From: Linepithema humile
Taxonomy: Eukaryota > Arthropoda > Insecta > Hymenoptera > Formicidae
NCBI RefSeq assembly: GCF_040581485.1
Contig: NC_090130.1
Span: 3,038,001 to 3,102,000 of the forward strand
Reading direction: 5' to 3'
Length of the DNA: 64,000 nucleotides
Within the stretch, counting starts at the first letter, position 1. Each line of letters begins with the position of its first letter. Under the pieces are notes generated by a model, which was not told where the DNA came from, searched no databases, and saw only the letters and a program-made list of their open reading frames with translations. Positions 15,189 to 25,798 of this stretch are shown here, piece by piece. Made by a program: the position numbers and the translations under genes.

Positions 15189-15230
15189 CAAAGAGGGAGA
15201 GAGAGAGAGAGAAAGAGAGGAAAAGAAGGA
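15189..15230 (+). repeat. GA-rich microsatellite
   Basis: Nearly pure purine tract on the + strand with a short (GA)n core. Confidence 0.9.
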
Positions 15231-18200
15231 AAAATGCGCTCGCATGTCGAGACGCTGGCCGTCGCAACATATTTGCGTTCACCGCACGCCGCTGCGTTGC
15301 GAGCACGTCTTCGTGATGAATTTGTCCCTGATTTTCATTTCAGCTAGTTAATCCGCAAAACGATGCGACATAGCGAGCAAAGATAATTTCTTTCGAGTAC
15401 GTTCGAGTAGGAAATTATATTTGTTAGAATTCACTTCAACTGTTACGTAAATGCTAGCCGAGTGATTCTATCTAATAAAGGAGAAAAATATTTTTGCAAA
15501 GGTTATCGATGTGAAACTTTCACCAAGCGAACATAATCTTTCAATATCAGCGCAGATAGAGATATTAAAATCCGTCATTAATAGATCACCTACGCCAACG
15601 TTCGATTTATGCATCGCTTCATCGCCGCTTATCGCGATGATCGGCCGCGAGAAAGAAGGAACGAGATTGGGAGAGACTCTGGAGAAAAGAAGGCAGCGAG
15701 AGACCGAGTCCCGAGTGAGAAAGAGAGAGAGAGACAGAGGAAAGAGCCAGGGGCTCCTTTCCGGCTCATGAATCACGCCCACGCGGCGCGCGCCTGCTCG
15801 ATAATTAATGCTCATTTAATTCAGCGTTCATCATCCGCGCTGGAAATATTTACAAAAGTCCGGACAACGGCGAGCCTTATGGAGCGGAATAGGAGGACCA
15901 GCGAAAACCTGTCCGCGTCCGACGAGGAGGAATAGTCGCCACACGATTTCGCCATTCATCCTGATTATCGCGAAACGCGGTGCACCGTCATTGTGCTCCT
16001 TTCCCACAGCCGCGCCGAAATATATCGCGGTGCTCTTACGATAAATACAGATTTGGATCAAGAACAGTTATCGATATTTTTCAAGCGATTAATTTGTTTG
16101 TCTCGGATGCGAAAGAAAATGGGGTCATTCTTTGTGCGTCCCCCGGCCCGATGGATTTAATGACTACTTGGCGTAAGGGATAAAGGACCGAAGTTAGCTT
16201 ACGGTATCAAGAGAAATTGACTCTGTCCCACCCATCGACAAAAGTCAAGAGAGAAAATTAATTATGTTTTTGCAACGGTGGCTCCTCCCCAACGTGCTTC
16301 CTTTTTCCTGTCATCGACGAGCGACGATTTATATTATGCTTGTAAGAAAAATACGCGTTAAAAAATGTTTAAAGTTTAAAAGAGAGTCGAACGGGACAAA
16401 AAATAATAAACAAATCTCTAATCGCAAAGCGCATCCGAATTAAAGTTTAAATAAAATGAAAGTCCTCCAAGTCTTTTATCCCAACTTGTGTATTTATCTC
16501 TCGACATAAATTGATTCTTGAAAAAGAAACATAGAGATAAAAATATTGAGAAATATTCTTGTAAACCGGGATTGCATTCCGATCAAGTACATACCACAAG
16601 CGGTCGGTTTGTCATTGCCGAAAAATTCATAAGATAAGGCGGAATCTTTTTCTCGTCGAAAGCGATGCAGTTGGCCTTCTTGGACGATGAACCTGCTGAG
16701 AGAAAGACAAGTGGAGCACACGCATTACGATTCTGAGTGTGTCACGCATCTTTGGGGAATGCGCCGTGAATGCAACTCCATCGGCGCCTACGACGCCGTT
16801 ATCTCCGCTAAAGGACCTGTTCGCCCAACAAGAATGATGTATCCGCTTCTGGAAGGAGACGTAAGGGACGTCAATGAGATAACAATGACTCACTGTGCGT
16901 GCAATGAACTAGTCGAACTGAGAGCCTTGTGTCCACATGAACTTGTCATCTTTACTCGGAACGCGTTTGACATAGTCGTCCGATGCAACGATATGGCTCG
17001 TTATTTCACGAGAAGAGATCTTAATTATTCCAACAAGCATAAATTAAATTTTTTTCACAATTTAGCTTGGTTATTCTGCCAAGTGTACTTTGCTGATTAG
17101 ATCAATAGAGAAATAAATTCAAGCACCATTGTACAGAGGAATTACTCACTGACGCAAATTCTGTCTAACGCGCGCACATTCGACAAATTTGCGAATTTAA
17201 ATTTATATTAGGATAAAATATACTCCAAATATCAATATTTTTGTAATTTATGTAACATTCTGTGACACGATTGCATACACGACGTCGCATGTCGTCTTTA
17301 CTTGAGAAACGATTGTATTCGATCCCTCAGAATATACAGTCGGTGACCCGAGTCGGTGGGGCTTATGGTTAATTCAAGTATATTTCTGTCCCGGTGTATT
17401 TTTAATAGAGAGCCGAGATGAAAGACCTTCTTCATCTCCGTCGAGTCCTCCTCGGCGCAGAAGCGCCATGAAATAAATGCATTTATGCAGCCTACTCGGT
17501 ATGCGGTATGCAGTGCGTCCCAAACAGATTTCAGATAGCGTCCTTTGTCAACGTTCGGCCGTTGTTATCGGCGCCGATGCATTTCGATCTTACACCGGGA
17601 ATGTCTTTCACACCGTGTATGATGCGCGCGGAGACTCGGACGCGGTCATTGAGCCCCCACTGCCAAATCAATTACCATATTTTCGACGTTCTCCAAAGGA
17701 CCGCCAAAAATATAATCCCTGTCGGATAAGATCGGAAGGATAGCCGGCAAAATTCCGCGATACAACACCGTACGATGTCCCGTAATTACGATCTCCCGTG
17801 TAATCGTACAAATCGTACTCCACTAGATCCCGCGTCGTACAGAATTAAATCTGCGATCGCGTGACTGTTCATAAATCAATCGGGACCCATAAACGGCACA
17901 CTTGTTCCGAGTCGTTCGGTCGTTTCCCAACGGCGCGCCGGCGGAGGAACCAATGACCCCGGGAGTCTATTAACCGAGCGGGGTGGTAACGTGACACTGA
18001 GGAACGGAAGTCGCGGGCGCGCAGCCGTTTCCGCAGCGACAGATGCGATCTTGCGACCTGTGATCGATGCCTGTCCGACGCGCTCCTCTCGGGACGAGCG
18101 TCGTTAAAAGGGTACTCACTGTCAACAGCGAGCGACTACTGTCGGTCGAATACACGGAAACCCGGAGAGGGAAAGGGAAAAAAAACGGGGATGAAGTTGT

Positions 18201-18339
18201 GTGACGGGGGTAAGAAAGCCGCCGCGGCTCGGCCAGCGGTAAACGGCGGCTAGTGAAACGATTGCGCTTTGACAATATTTAACTGACTCGATGAATGGGA
18301 CTTGAGGGTGTTTCGAGTAGATCGTGAAGTAATATTTAA
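15231..18339. other. Unassigned non-coding DNA
   Basis: Contains a second purine-rich patch at 15651-15750 and AT-rich DNA at 16330-16580 and 17100-17280. Open frames up to 137 codons (16687-17100) resemble nothing I know. Confidence 0.45.
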
Positions 18340-18374
18340 GGCAAACCACTTGACAAAAAGTCAAGTGGTTAGCC
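18340..18374. repeat. Near-perfect hairpin with paired NK-2-type sites
   Basis: Arms of 15 bp pair at 14 positions around an AAAAA loop (18355-18359); the single mismatch is A18343/A18371. The inner 11 bp (AACCACTTGAC / GTCAAGTGGTT) are perfect. Each arm contains TCAAGTGG or its complement, the binding consensus of NK-2-class homeodomain proteins such as Tinman. Structure is seen; binding is inferred. Confidence 0.85.
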
Positions 18375-18700
18375 GGCCCGTCTCTCAATTCGCTTCATCG
18401 CGCTCATCCCTTTCAAATTTATCGAGTCGTCGAACTAATTCACTTGATCTGTCGCACGATAACCCTGAGAGAATAAACCCTCGAAAGCACTCGGAACGTT
18501 GCATCTAATCAAGGACCCTTGCGTCTTCCCGTTCCCACGATTAAGAAATAATTGAATAAAATATAGCGCAAGGTGCAATATTCCGCAATCTCGCTCGCTT
18601 CCCGAATCGCGTCGCATTCCTAGATCTCGGCGCGATCGTCCTAACGATCTCGCTCCGGCTGTCCGGACGACATCTACCTTATTCATCGCGTTCTATTTCC
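18375..18700. other. Unassigned non-coding DNA
   Basis: Mixed sequence with several TCG-rich patches; nothing recognised. Confidence 0.4.
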
Positions 18701-19260
18701 GCCGTGGCGAGGCTGTCCGGGGAAGTTCGCGCGCGCGCGCAACGTGAGATCATACGCTAATACGCTCGGCAAATCCGAGACGAATCGCGCGACAGCGGAT
18801 ATATCTCGCGTACGAGCGCTCTAACGAGCGCTTTAGGATTATAGCGAGGGGGACGCGCCCGGATGGCGCGGACTTATCGATATCCACCGGTTGTATTTAT
18901 AACGGAGCCGTCTTCCTTCCCACACGCACGGGGAAACGTCAGCGTTGCGGAGTGTTTGCGGAAGGGACCCGACTTTTTTCTCTCAACGTGTCACCCTACG
19001 AACATTGGTCCCGATGCAGCAGCCTGTGCAACGCGCTGGGTGCAGCGAGCGAGAGCGGTTCCCACAGACCCGCTCGTGTGAAAACGCCCGGGAAAGTGGC
19101 CGCGACAAGTGTATCGGAAGCACAGCGCGAAAGTGGCTCGTCCGCGAAGCGTCTCTCGTCAGACGTGTTAAGACGCGGACCGGACAATTCGACTGATCGC
19201 GCGAGCCTCTCGCGCCGCGGCGCGATGCAGCATTTTCGCACAGCGACCTGACGACAGTGT
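18701..19260. other. CpG-dense block with a TATA-like element
   Basis: Contains a (CG)n patch near 18729-18740 and many CG dinucleotides. TATTTATAA at 18894-18902 is followed about 40 bp later by a TCAG that could act as an initiator. All frames encode low-complexity Arg/Ser-rich sequence. It could be a promoter and 5' leader of an unseen gene, but there is no coding exon to support this. Confidence 0.35.
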
Positions 19261-22200
19261 TCTGGTTTCATCCCGGTTTTATCCCGTCGACCGGCTATCA
19301 TACTTACTAGCGCGGTGTTCGCACGGTATACATTGCGGTATCGCGTCTCCCAGGATTCCGCGCGGCTCTAAAATGTCGGAACGAAAATTATGGTCATTTT
19401 GCTACTTAGACCTGGAACATGTTCCGCGTTATTACGCTCATTACGTTATCGACGCTCGGCGCGAACGTTATTAGAACAAACTTGCTTCACGCTAAGCAAC
19501 AGTTTATGAATAATACGTTGTCGTTTCACATGATAATTGCAAGGAAATAAGATTAAATTGATCTTAAACAGATTTAAAAGACCATTTAAAAATTTGGCAT
19601 CGCGTATTTTTTTCTGCGCATGCGTAAGTAGTTTAATAAATAAAAATGAGTTTTTTTTAGGCAACCGTGGAATCGTTACTTAGAATGATCTCTCCTCGAA
19701 GACGGTCCTTCGCGATTTAATTCTCGCGCGCGCTGAACGACGGTCGCAAATCCGAAGGTACGAGATGCCGCGTACGAAAGACGAATAAACCTGTCGCCCG
19801 GCTGGCCTTTCGTAAAACTTAAAACCCGATGCGACCGCCCGCAACCCCGCGCCCATCCCCGTCGCGAATGGACGTGGCTAAAACGCAAAGCCGAACATAA
19901 AACCGCAGATAAGGGCAACCGTGTAGCTCGCGAGAGGGAATAAGGACGAAGAGGGGTGGGTGACACAGGACACGTTGGCGAGAAAAAGTGAAGGCTAGAG
20001 GGGAACAGTAGGCTTCGGAGCTGGGGCTGAATTACGAGCGGCAAAGAGGCATTAACATTTTTGCTGGACGCGTAACAAATTAAAGCAATCTGGTTCGCTC
20101 GTATCCCTCGTCTTATGGCGCTATTTTCTTCACTCTGAGATTTAAATCCGCCACTTTAGCTCGCGCGAGAAAAATAATAGCAGTGAATATACTTTTTATT
20201 TTTCTACTTCGTAATATTTGCTCCTCAAATTTCCACTTACTTTATCATCAACATTCAATGAGCATATATTCCATTAAGATTTCATTACTTGGTAAGAAAG
20301 TTTAGCATACGCGCTTGGCGACAATCATTACGTACGTAATGTGCCGTAACAGGAGCGTAGCATCTCTCGAAGGAAAAGAGTATGGCAAAGTGGATCGGGA
20401 GGAAGCACAGGAGAGTTCACGGTAGGATGTGGTATATCGATCTGTCGCCTCCGTAAATCCTCGGTGCTCGGTAACGCCGCCACTGTCGTGCTGCGGTCTT
20501 ATCATTGTCAGGGCCGCAGGATGCGGACCGTTTCATTCAACAATATTCGTCTTGCGTCAATAATAATTATACTTCCAGAAAACATCTATTTTCAACGTTA
20601 CAAATTACGTAGACATATTTATTTGATGTCTCCGTAATTGCGCAATTTTGCGAATAAAGTAAATATCGAAGAGATAGAATCTAAAATTACAATCGTAAAA
20701 AATATTAGCACTTTCTTCAAATTTTATCGATCATTGCAATATCTCTTCTGGTAAGTATTATAAAAAGTCGCTTAAGAATCATTCGAAATTTTATCGTGAG
20801 ATTTGTGCAGTGACTGTAAGAATCGCATGCGAGAATGCATCCCTGGTTGGCGGGAGCACAGTACCGGACCACGGCGGTCGTCTTCGTGTATCGTTTGATC
20901 TCGTTAATAGGACCGCATTGTCCTGCATCTACATACTCCTCTACGTGCCCTTCTCTCAGTATACACTTCGTTGTGCACGGTCGAGAAAAAGAAGGAGGAA
21001 GAGAACGTGGGAGGGGAGAGGAAAGGGATAAGCTACGCGTGCACTCGCGGTCGTAGGTGCTCGGCAATCGGTGCATTATTTGCGAAATATCTACCTGGTT
21101 ATCAAGCACAATACCGTACCACAGAAATTTGTACGTTCACCAGTATCGTTTATTTACAATAGTAACTTCGAATACAATGCTGGGTTTATTTATTCAGTTT
21201 TGTCGTCAATTTCATTCGATTCAATATTATTTAATTTTATATTTTGCATTATAAACTGACTGTATTTCTTTTTTAATTTGTTCACCTGTTGCGAACAACA
21301 GGTAATAATAATCGATTAATATGCGCGAAATCTTATTAATACACGTACAGTTATGAAAATATCCTTCCTGTGAAAGCAATCTATATAAATCCGAATACAA
21401 CTGTACTTCTTTATCTTCCCCATTGTTCGCGTCTCAAGGATTCTTTTCTCCGAGGCCCCTTTTTATGCTTAACGCGATGCAACGTGCAGTCGGGTACAAC
21501 GAACGGACTGCACTCATCATCCTATTGTTCTCTAATGAATCCGTAGATGCTGACGGAAGCGTCCCTGCTCACAAGATGCATGGGACAGGTTGCATCTGTG
21601 AGTCTCTTCTCCTTCGTCGCCCCCTCTATCTTCCCTCCCGCCTCCGCGGTTCGGAGAACAGAAAAAAGAATTATTTAGGCATAACGAGCGAGACTCTCCG
21701 AGGGCTTTTGTAGAATCTCTCGGTCGCAGTATATCACCTGCCAGAAAAGCTGGCCGAGAGAAACGACTCTACCCGTCACATATGATCGTAATGAAGAATG
21801 AACTATGCTTGTCAACGGGAAACGTTCTCGCTCAAAAGAGAAAGTCGCTTATCAAGTCGCTTACTTTCTTTTATTACTGTCATCAGTGCGCTAGTAGAAG
21901 CCGTGATACCGCTAATTGTTGTTAGTGGAAACATTCGTCACTGCCAGAGCGCGCTATTTCTCCTCTTACCGTCGGGAACGCGAGACCTCGGAGCATAACT
22001 GATACGTCTGTTGCGATAAATAATTTTTTTTTCTTCGAAAAAGATTCAGTTTATCGAATTCCGAATTTTTCCATATCAAAATCACTTTTAATTGCTCCAT
22101 AATTCACCCTTCCAACCCTCTTGATTATAAGTTCCATCCATTTCGGAAGAAGAGAGGTCCGAGGTAAACGAAAAATCTCGAAACGCCGGAGATATATTTA

Positions 22201-24080
22201 CCGGACGCGAAGATAGCTGTTCTCCACGAAACCGTTGTTGCTTTCCTTTTTCTTCTTCTTTTTTTTTTTTTTTTAACCACAAGATGCAACGACGAGGAGA
22301 TGGGCCAACAAACGAGTCGTGCGCCGCACGGCCGAAGATTCCCAAGTTCTCGAATCCATTATTTACATGGATCCGAACGGTACGCGCCTCCTCGATCTTG
22401 ATCGGGGCGGGGTCGCGGGGCAACGGCGGGGACGAGATCGATCGTGGACAATACCGTATATCTTTCGCGGGCGTTTTATGGAAATCCGTTCGGGGCCGAT
22501 CTTCCCGATACAGTGATCGGTGGTCTCGATACGATCGAGATCACGGCACCTGTGCCCTACGTGTCTGCCACCTTCGTCGACGGTCACGCGGGAGCGGCGA
22601 GCGGTATTGAAGCGCGCGGGTCACTGGCCATGCCTTCTTTAAATATGGAAGAGTCGCGGGAGATCGCGATAAGGGGGGTCAGAAGCGGGTTAAAAGCGTT
22701 AAAAGAGAGAATTTCGTTGTCATGTAAATTACGCCCCGTCTCTACGTCGTCTTGGAATTAACTCTGAGCTGTAATACGAAGCGCGATTGGAGAACTGAAA
22801 GCAACGATGGCGTCAGTCTCTCAAAGAAGAGAGCACATTCCAGTTTAGATCGTCTCTCGATGGGATATCAAATATTACGATATCTCCGTACTTTGAAATT
22901 CTCCGATGAGATCGATGATAAATCAATCCTTTTATTTCTTAGATTAGACAAAAGTGAAAAAAAAAATGTTTTGTGTCTGTGTTTCTGATATTATCGCATT
23001 TAATTTAAACTAGTAAAAATCGTGCAACGATAAAGCCGCGCTGCGTTTCATTATTACAAGGATTATCTGAATTATATACTTGGCCGGGACACGCGATACA
23101 AGTGTACTCGCCCAAAGATCATATCGTCCATCTTATTACTTTATTAGACGTCTCATCGTTGTCAAGAAACGCGCCATTAACGACGAGCGTCACACTTTGC
23201 TCGGCCTTAAAAATAAGGAAGATATCTGGCTGTCTCGCTGGAAATGGAAGATAGTGGACCACCTCCGTGTCTCCATAAAGACGCCTATCGCGCGTCGGAG
23301 CGGGTGGAAGGAAATAGAACGGCACATCGATTTCACTTTTAATCTAAGACGAGCCTGGCCGAGCGTGATAGCTCGCACGCGTCGACCCGCTATGCAGACC
23401 CTATAAAACCGGCGTTTTGTGTCCGTACCCGCGGCCATAAAGGACCGTTTTTGGTGGGCCGAGGCGTGGCCGGTGATCCGCCTAGGTGGCCCGGCGGTAA
23501 CTTACACGCGGCCATCACCAGAGCTATCCGAATAATGTCGCGCTATCTTAAATATCCAGCAATTTATGCGTTTACACGGATTATCTCGCCGCGGCTTTAC
23601 GGCTGGTAGTTACTTAATCACGTTAGGCACCGCCGTCAGACGCCACACGAATCGCGCGGAGCGATGTACTTGTACCCACGCCGTGAAAGAGAAGGAGAGA
23701 GATACGAAGATGTATGCAGAGTGCTTATCGCTGATGTATCATTAGGGAATTTCGAAACGATTTTACGCGGCTCAACGTTGAATTGAATTATCGGCGATTC
23801 GGTAGCGACAACAAAGAAGCCATTCTCAAGCTCTTTCCAATATATTTCGCGATTATTGCACCGATTTTCGCTCGTACACTTCTCTTCAAATATATACTTT
23901 GTTAAACAATGGAGGCATATTTTAAGCACGTGACATTTGCGTGTTCTTAGCCGAGCGTTTCCGACGTGAAAGTCGAAACGGCGTCACCGCCCGGCTTCTC
24001 GAAACGTAACGAGACTCTCGGCTGTATCACGCGTGCGTAATCTGCGCGCCTTAGAATACTCATACGTGCGGCCCGCGTTC
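19261..24080. other. Unassigned non-coding DNA
   Basis: Mixed sequence with T-rich runs (22257-22274) and CG-rich parts (19730-20040, 22320-22700). Frames up to 130 codons are open on both strands with no recognisable domain. Confidence 0.45.
21284..21303. repeat. Short perfect hairpin containing two E-box motifs
   Basis: ACCTGTTG and CAACAGGT form a perfect 8-bp stem around CGAA. CACCTG and CAGGTA E-box-type motifs sit at the outer ends. Confidence 0.7.
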
Positions 24081-24081
24081 A

Positions 24082-24113
<32 letters not shown>
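24081..24113. repeat. (ACGC)n microsatellite, about 8 copies
   Basis: 33 bp of perfect ACGC units. Purine-pyrimidine alternation also makes this Z-DNA-prone. Confidence 0.97.
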
Positions 24114-25292
24114 TCGAAGATACAGGTTGCTGCCGGCCGCACCTGTAAACCCGCGCTCTCGAGAGATCGCGTGGGCGTTGGAGACCGCGACCAGACGCCA
24201 AGGAGATGAAACTGCCAATTTAAATGTAATTTTTATTTTTTATCCACAAGATTTTGGGGTCTGTTTAGAGGCGCTGACGTCAGAGATCAGGTAGAGTTTG
24301 TTTGGAGTTACCCATACATTATCCGGCGATTAAAATGTTTAAGGTGTTTTATAATTCGATCTACGAACCTGTGTTTTAGATAAATTACCGAGAGAATACC
24401 GTTGTTCTGAATTCTTCGCGAATATGTATTTTTTTTTATTCGCTTTTTTTTCTCCGATTTGCAAGAGAGAAGCGTAGCTCGGAATAGAATTCCGGCATGA
24501 TAAATATTCGACAGTTGTTTTTTTACACTATAACTCTTCGTCTCACGTACAATATTGTAAAATACCAATAAAATTGGCACATAACACAAATAACAAGACG
24601 AAGTAAAAGAAATGATGAAAAAAATCTCATCTCACGAGTACAACGCCATTTATCTTCCACATATGGTATAAAGCTGCATATTCGCGCGGCTCGTCATTCG
24701 CGGTGAATTTGGCGAAGCTCGCGCATATCGAGAGAGTCCTTGCGCGCGCGCTCGACGTATTTAAGTATTCCCAATAAAGAATCACGAAACGGGTCAGAAT
24801 GCCACAATGTAAAACGCGCAACCGCGAATTTCGCATTCAGCGGCGACCGGACGGCGGCGGGCGACGCACGAGCGCAGTAAATCACAAAAATGCTCATTGA
24901 AATCGCGTTTCGCAAACTCGGCGAGCGCGACGGAGCGCGGTCCGTCGATGATTCAACCGCGTTTCTTCGCGCGAGCGCAACGCGCATACCAAGACGTGCA
25001 CCGGCGCGACCTGGCGCATTCCCCGCTCGATAAATGCATTTTCGCAGTCGATATTCCTCGTCAGGAAGAGTAAGCCATGTTTCGCAGCTCGAGACCCGGC
25101 GAACCTTGGACGGTACGTGAATTACGTATGCAAAATAATGATGTCAGCCGCGTTAATGAACGTAAAATGCCCAAAGAGGAAATGTTTCGTTGTGTTGAAG
25201 GATAAGGAAAATCTTCCGAGTTCTCTCGCACGCTCGAATTTCGCGATCGCGCGATTTATTTGGAATCCCGTAAAAATCACGTCTGCTTTTTA
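24114..25292. other. Left flank of the retrotransposon, no gene seen
   Basis: CG-rich around 24690-25100 and AT-rich around 24220-24620. No recognised coding or RNA gene. Confidence 0.5.
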
Positions 25293-25296
25293 GAGG
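25293..25296 (+). repeat. Target site duplication, left copy (GAGG)
   Basis: GAGG sits directly before the TG of the 5' LTR and again directly after the CA of the 3' LTR. A 4- to 5-bp duplication is normal for Ty3/Gypsy integrases. A fifth base (A) could be shared because the 3' LTR ends in A and an A precedes GAGG on the left. Confidence 0.9.
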
Positions 25297-25592
25297 TGTA
25301 GAAGTAAAATATCACATTTGCGAATGTTAGAAAACGAGACGGTTAGGTCGAGCGAGACATCGGCGTTTCAAAACATTAGCCGATATAAGGCAGTTGATAA
25401 ACAATAAACGCCTCTCGATACGAAAGACGAGCTAAATGACTTAGCGAAAAACATGAGGCTGACCGCCGATGCGAGCCACGGAGACAGAGTTCTCGTTCGT
25501 CCGTCGGCTAGTGAACACATCCTTGTAATTATTCTAAAATATACTTATACTTTTATTAATTATTTCGCTGTCGTTTCTACCAAGTCCCTACA
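25297..25592 (+). repeat. 5' long terminal repeat (296 bp)
   Basis: It starts TGTAG and ends CTACA, a 5-bp terminal inverted repeat of the kind integrase processes. Base-by-base reading against 30057-30352 found no difference. By analogy with other LTRs it should carry the promoter (U3), the transcript start (R) and U5. A TATAA at 25384-25388 and an AATAAA at 25403-25408 are present, but they are only about 15 bp apart, so the U3/R/U5 borders cannot be fixed from sequence. A second AT-rich candidate for the core promoter lies near 25536-25550. Confidence 0.97.
25384..25408 (+). promoter_or_regulatory. Possible TATA element and poly(A) signal in the LTR
   Basis: TATAA (25384-25388) is followed by AATAAA (25403-25408). 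The same pair recurs in the 3' LTR at 30144-30168. If both were used, the repeated R segment would be very short. One of them may be incidental. Confidence 0.35.
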
Positions 25593-25596
25593 ATTT

Positions 25597-25614
25597 TGGG
25601 GGCTCAGCCGGGAT
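25597..25614 (+). other. Primer binding site, tRNA-Pro-like
   Basis: The 18-nt segment TGGGGGCTCAGCCGGGAT begins 4 nt after the 5' LTR, where the 3' CCA end of a tRNA must pair to start minus-strand DNA synthesis. It begins with the required TGG. It agrees at 16 of 18 positions with the complement of the usual eukaryotic proline tRNA 3' end, the primer used by murine leukaemia-type retroviruses; the two differences are adjacent (AG in place of GT). Position and TGG start are seen; the identity of the tRNA is inferred from memory of the tRNA sequence. Confidence 0.75.
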
Positions 25615-25798
25615 CTGACGTGAATTGACGTTGCGGGGGACGGTGAGCGATAGCGATAAAAAAAAAAAAAAAAAAATTACTGAAAACGATATCACAAAGA
25701 CGGTGAATTTTCGACAAAAACGACGAGTTGAGTTGAGTTGTGACGACGAGTTGAGTTGAGTTGTGACGATATTTTTGACGAGAAGTAGCAAGTGAGAG
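25615..25798 (+). other. Retrotransposon leader (5' UTR) with A19 run and 23-bp tandem repeat
   Basis: Untranslated leader between the primer site and the gag start codon. It holds an uninterrupted run of 19 A (25658-25676) and a perfect two-copy 23-bp tandem repeat (25721-25743 and 25744-25766), itself made of the pentamer GAGTT/GTTGA. A packaging signal would normally lie here, but none can be recognised by sequence alone. Confidence 0.85.
25721..25766 (+). repeat. Two perfect 23-bp tandem copies in the leader
   Basis: Unit begins CGACGAGTTGAG and ends GTTGTGA; copy 2 follows copy 1 directly with no mismatch. It lies 33 bp upstream of the gag ATG. Confidence 0.95.

Noticed and set aside
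24081..24113. CRISPR-like or satellite array
   Set aside because: Simple 4-bp microsatellite without spacers; the host is eukaryotic.
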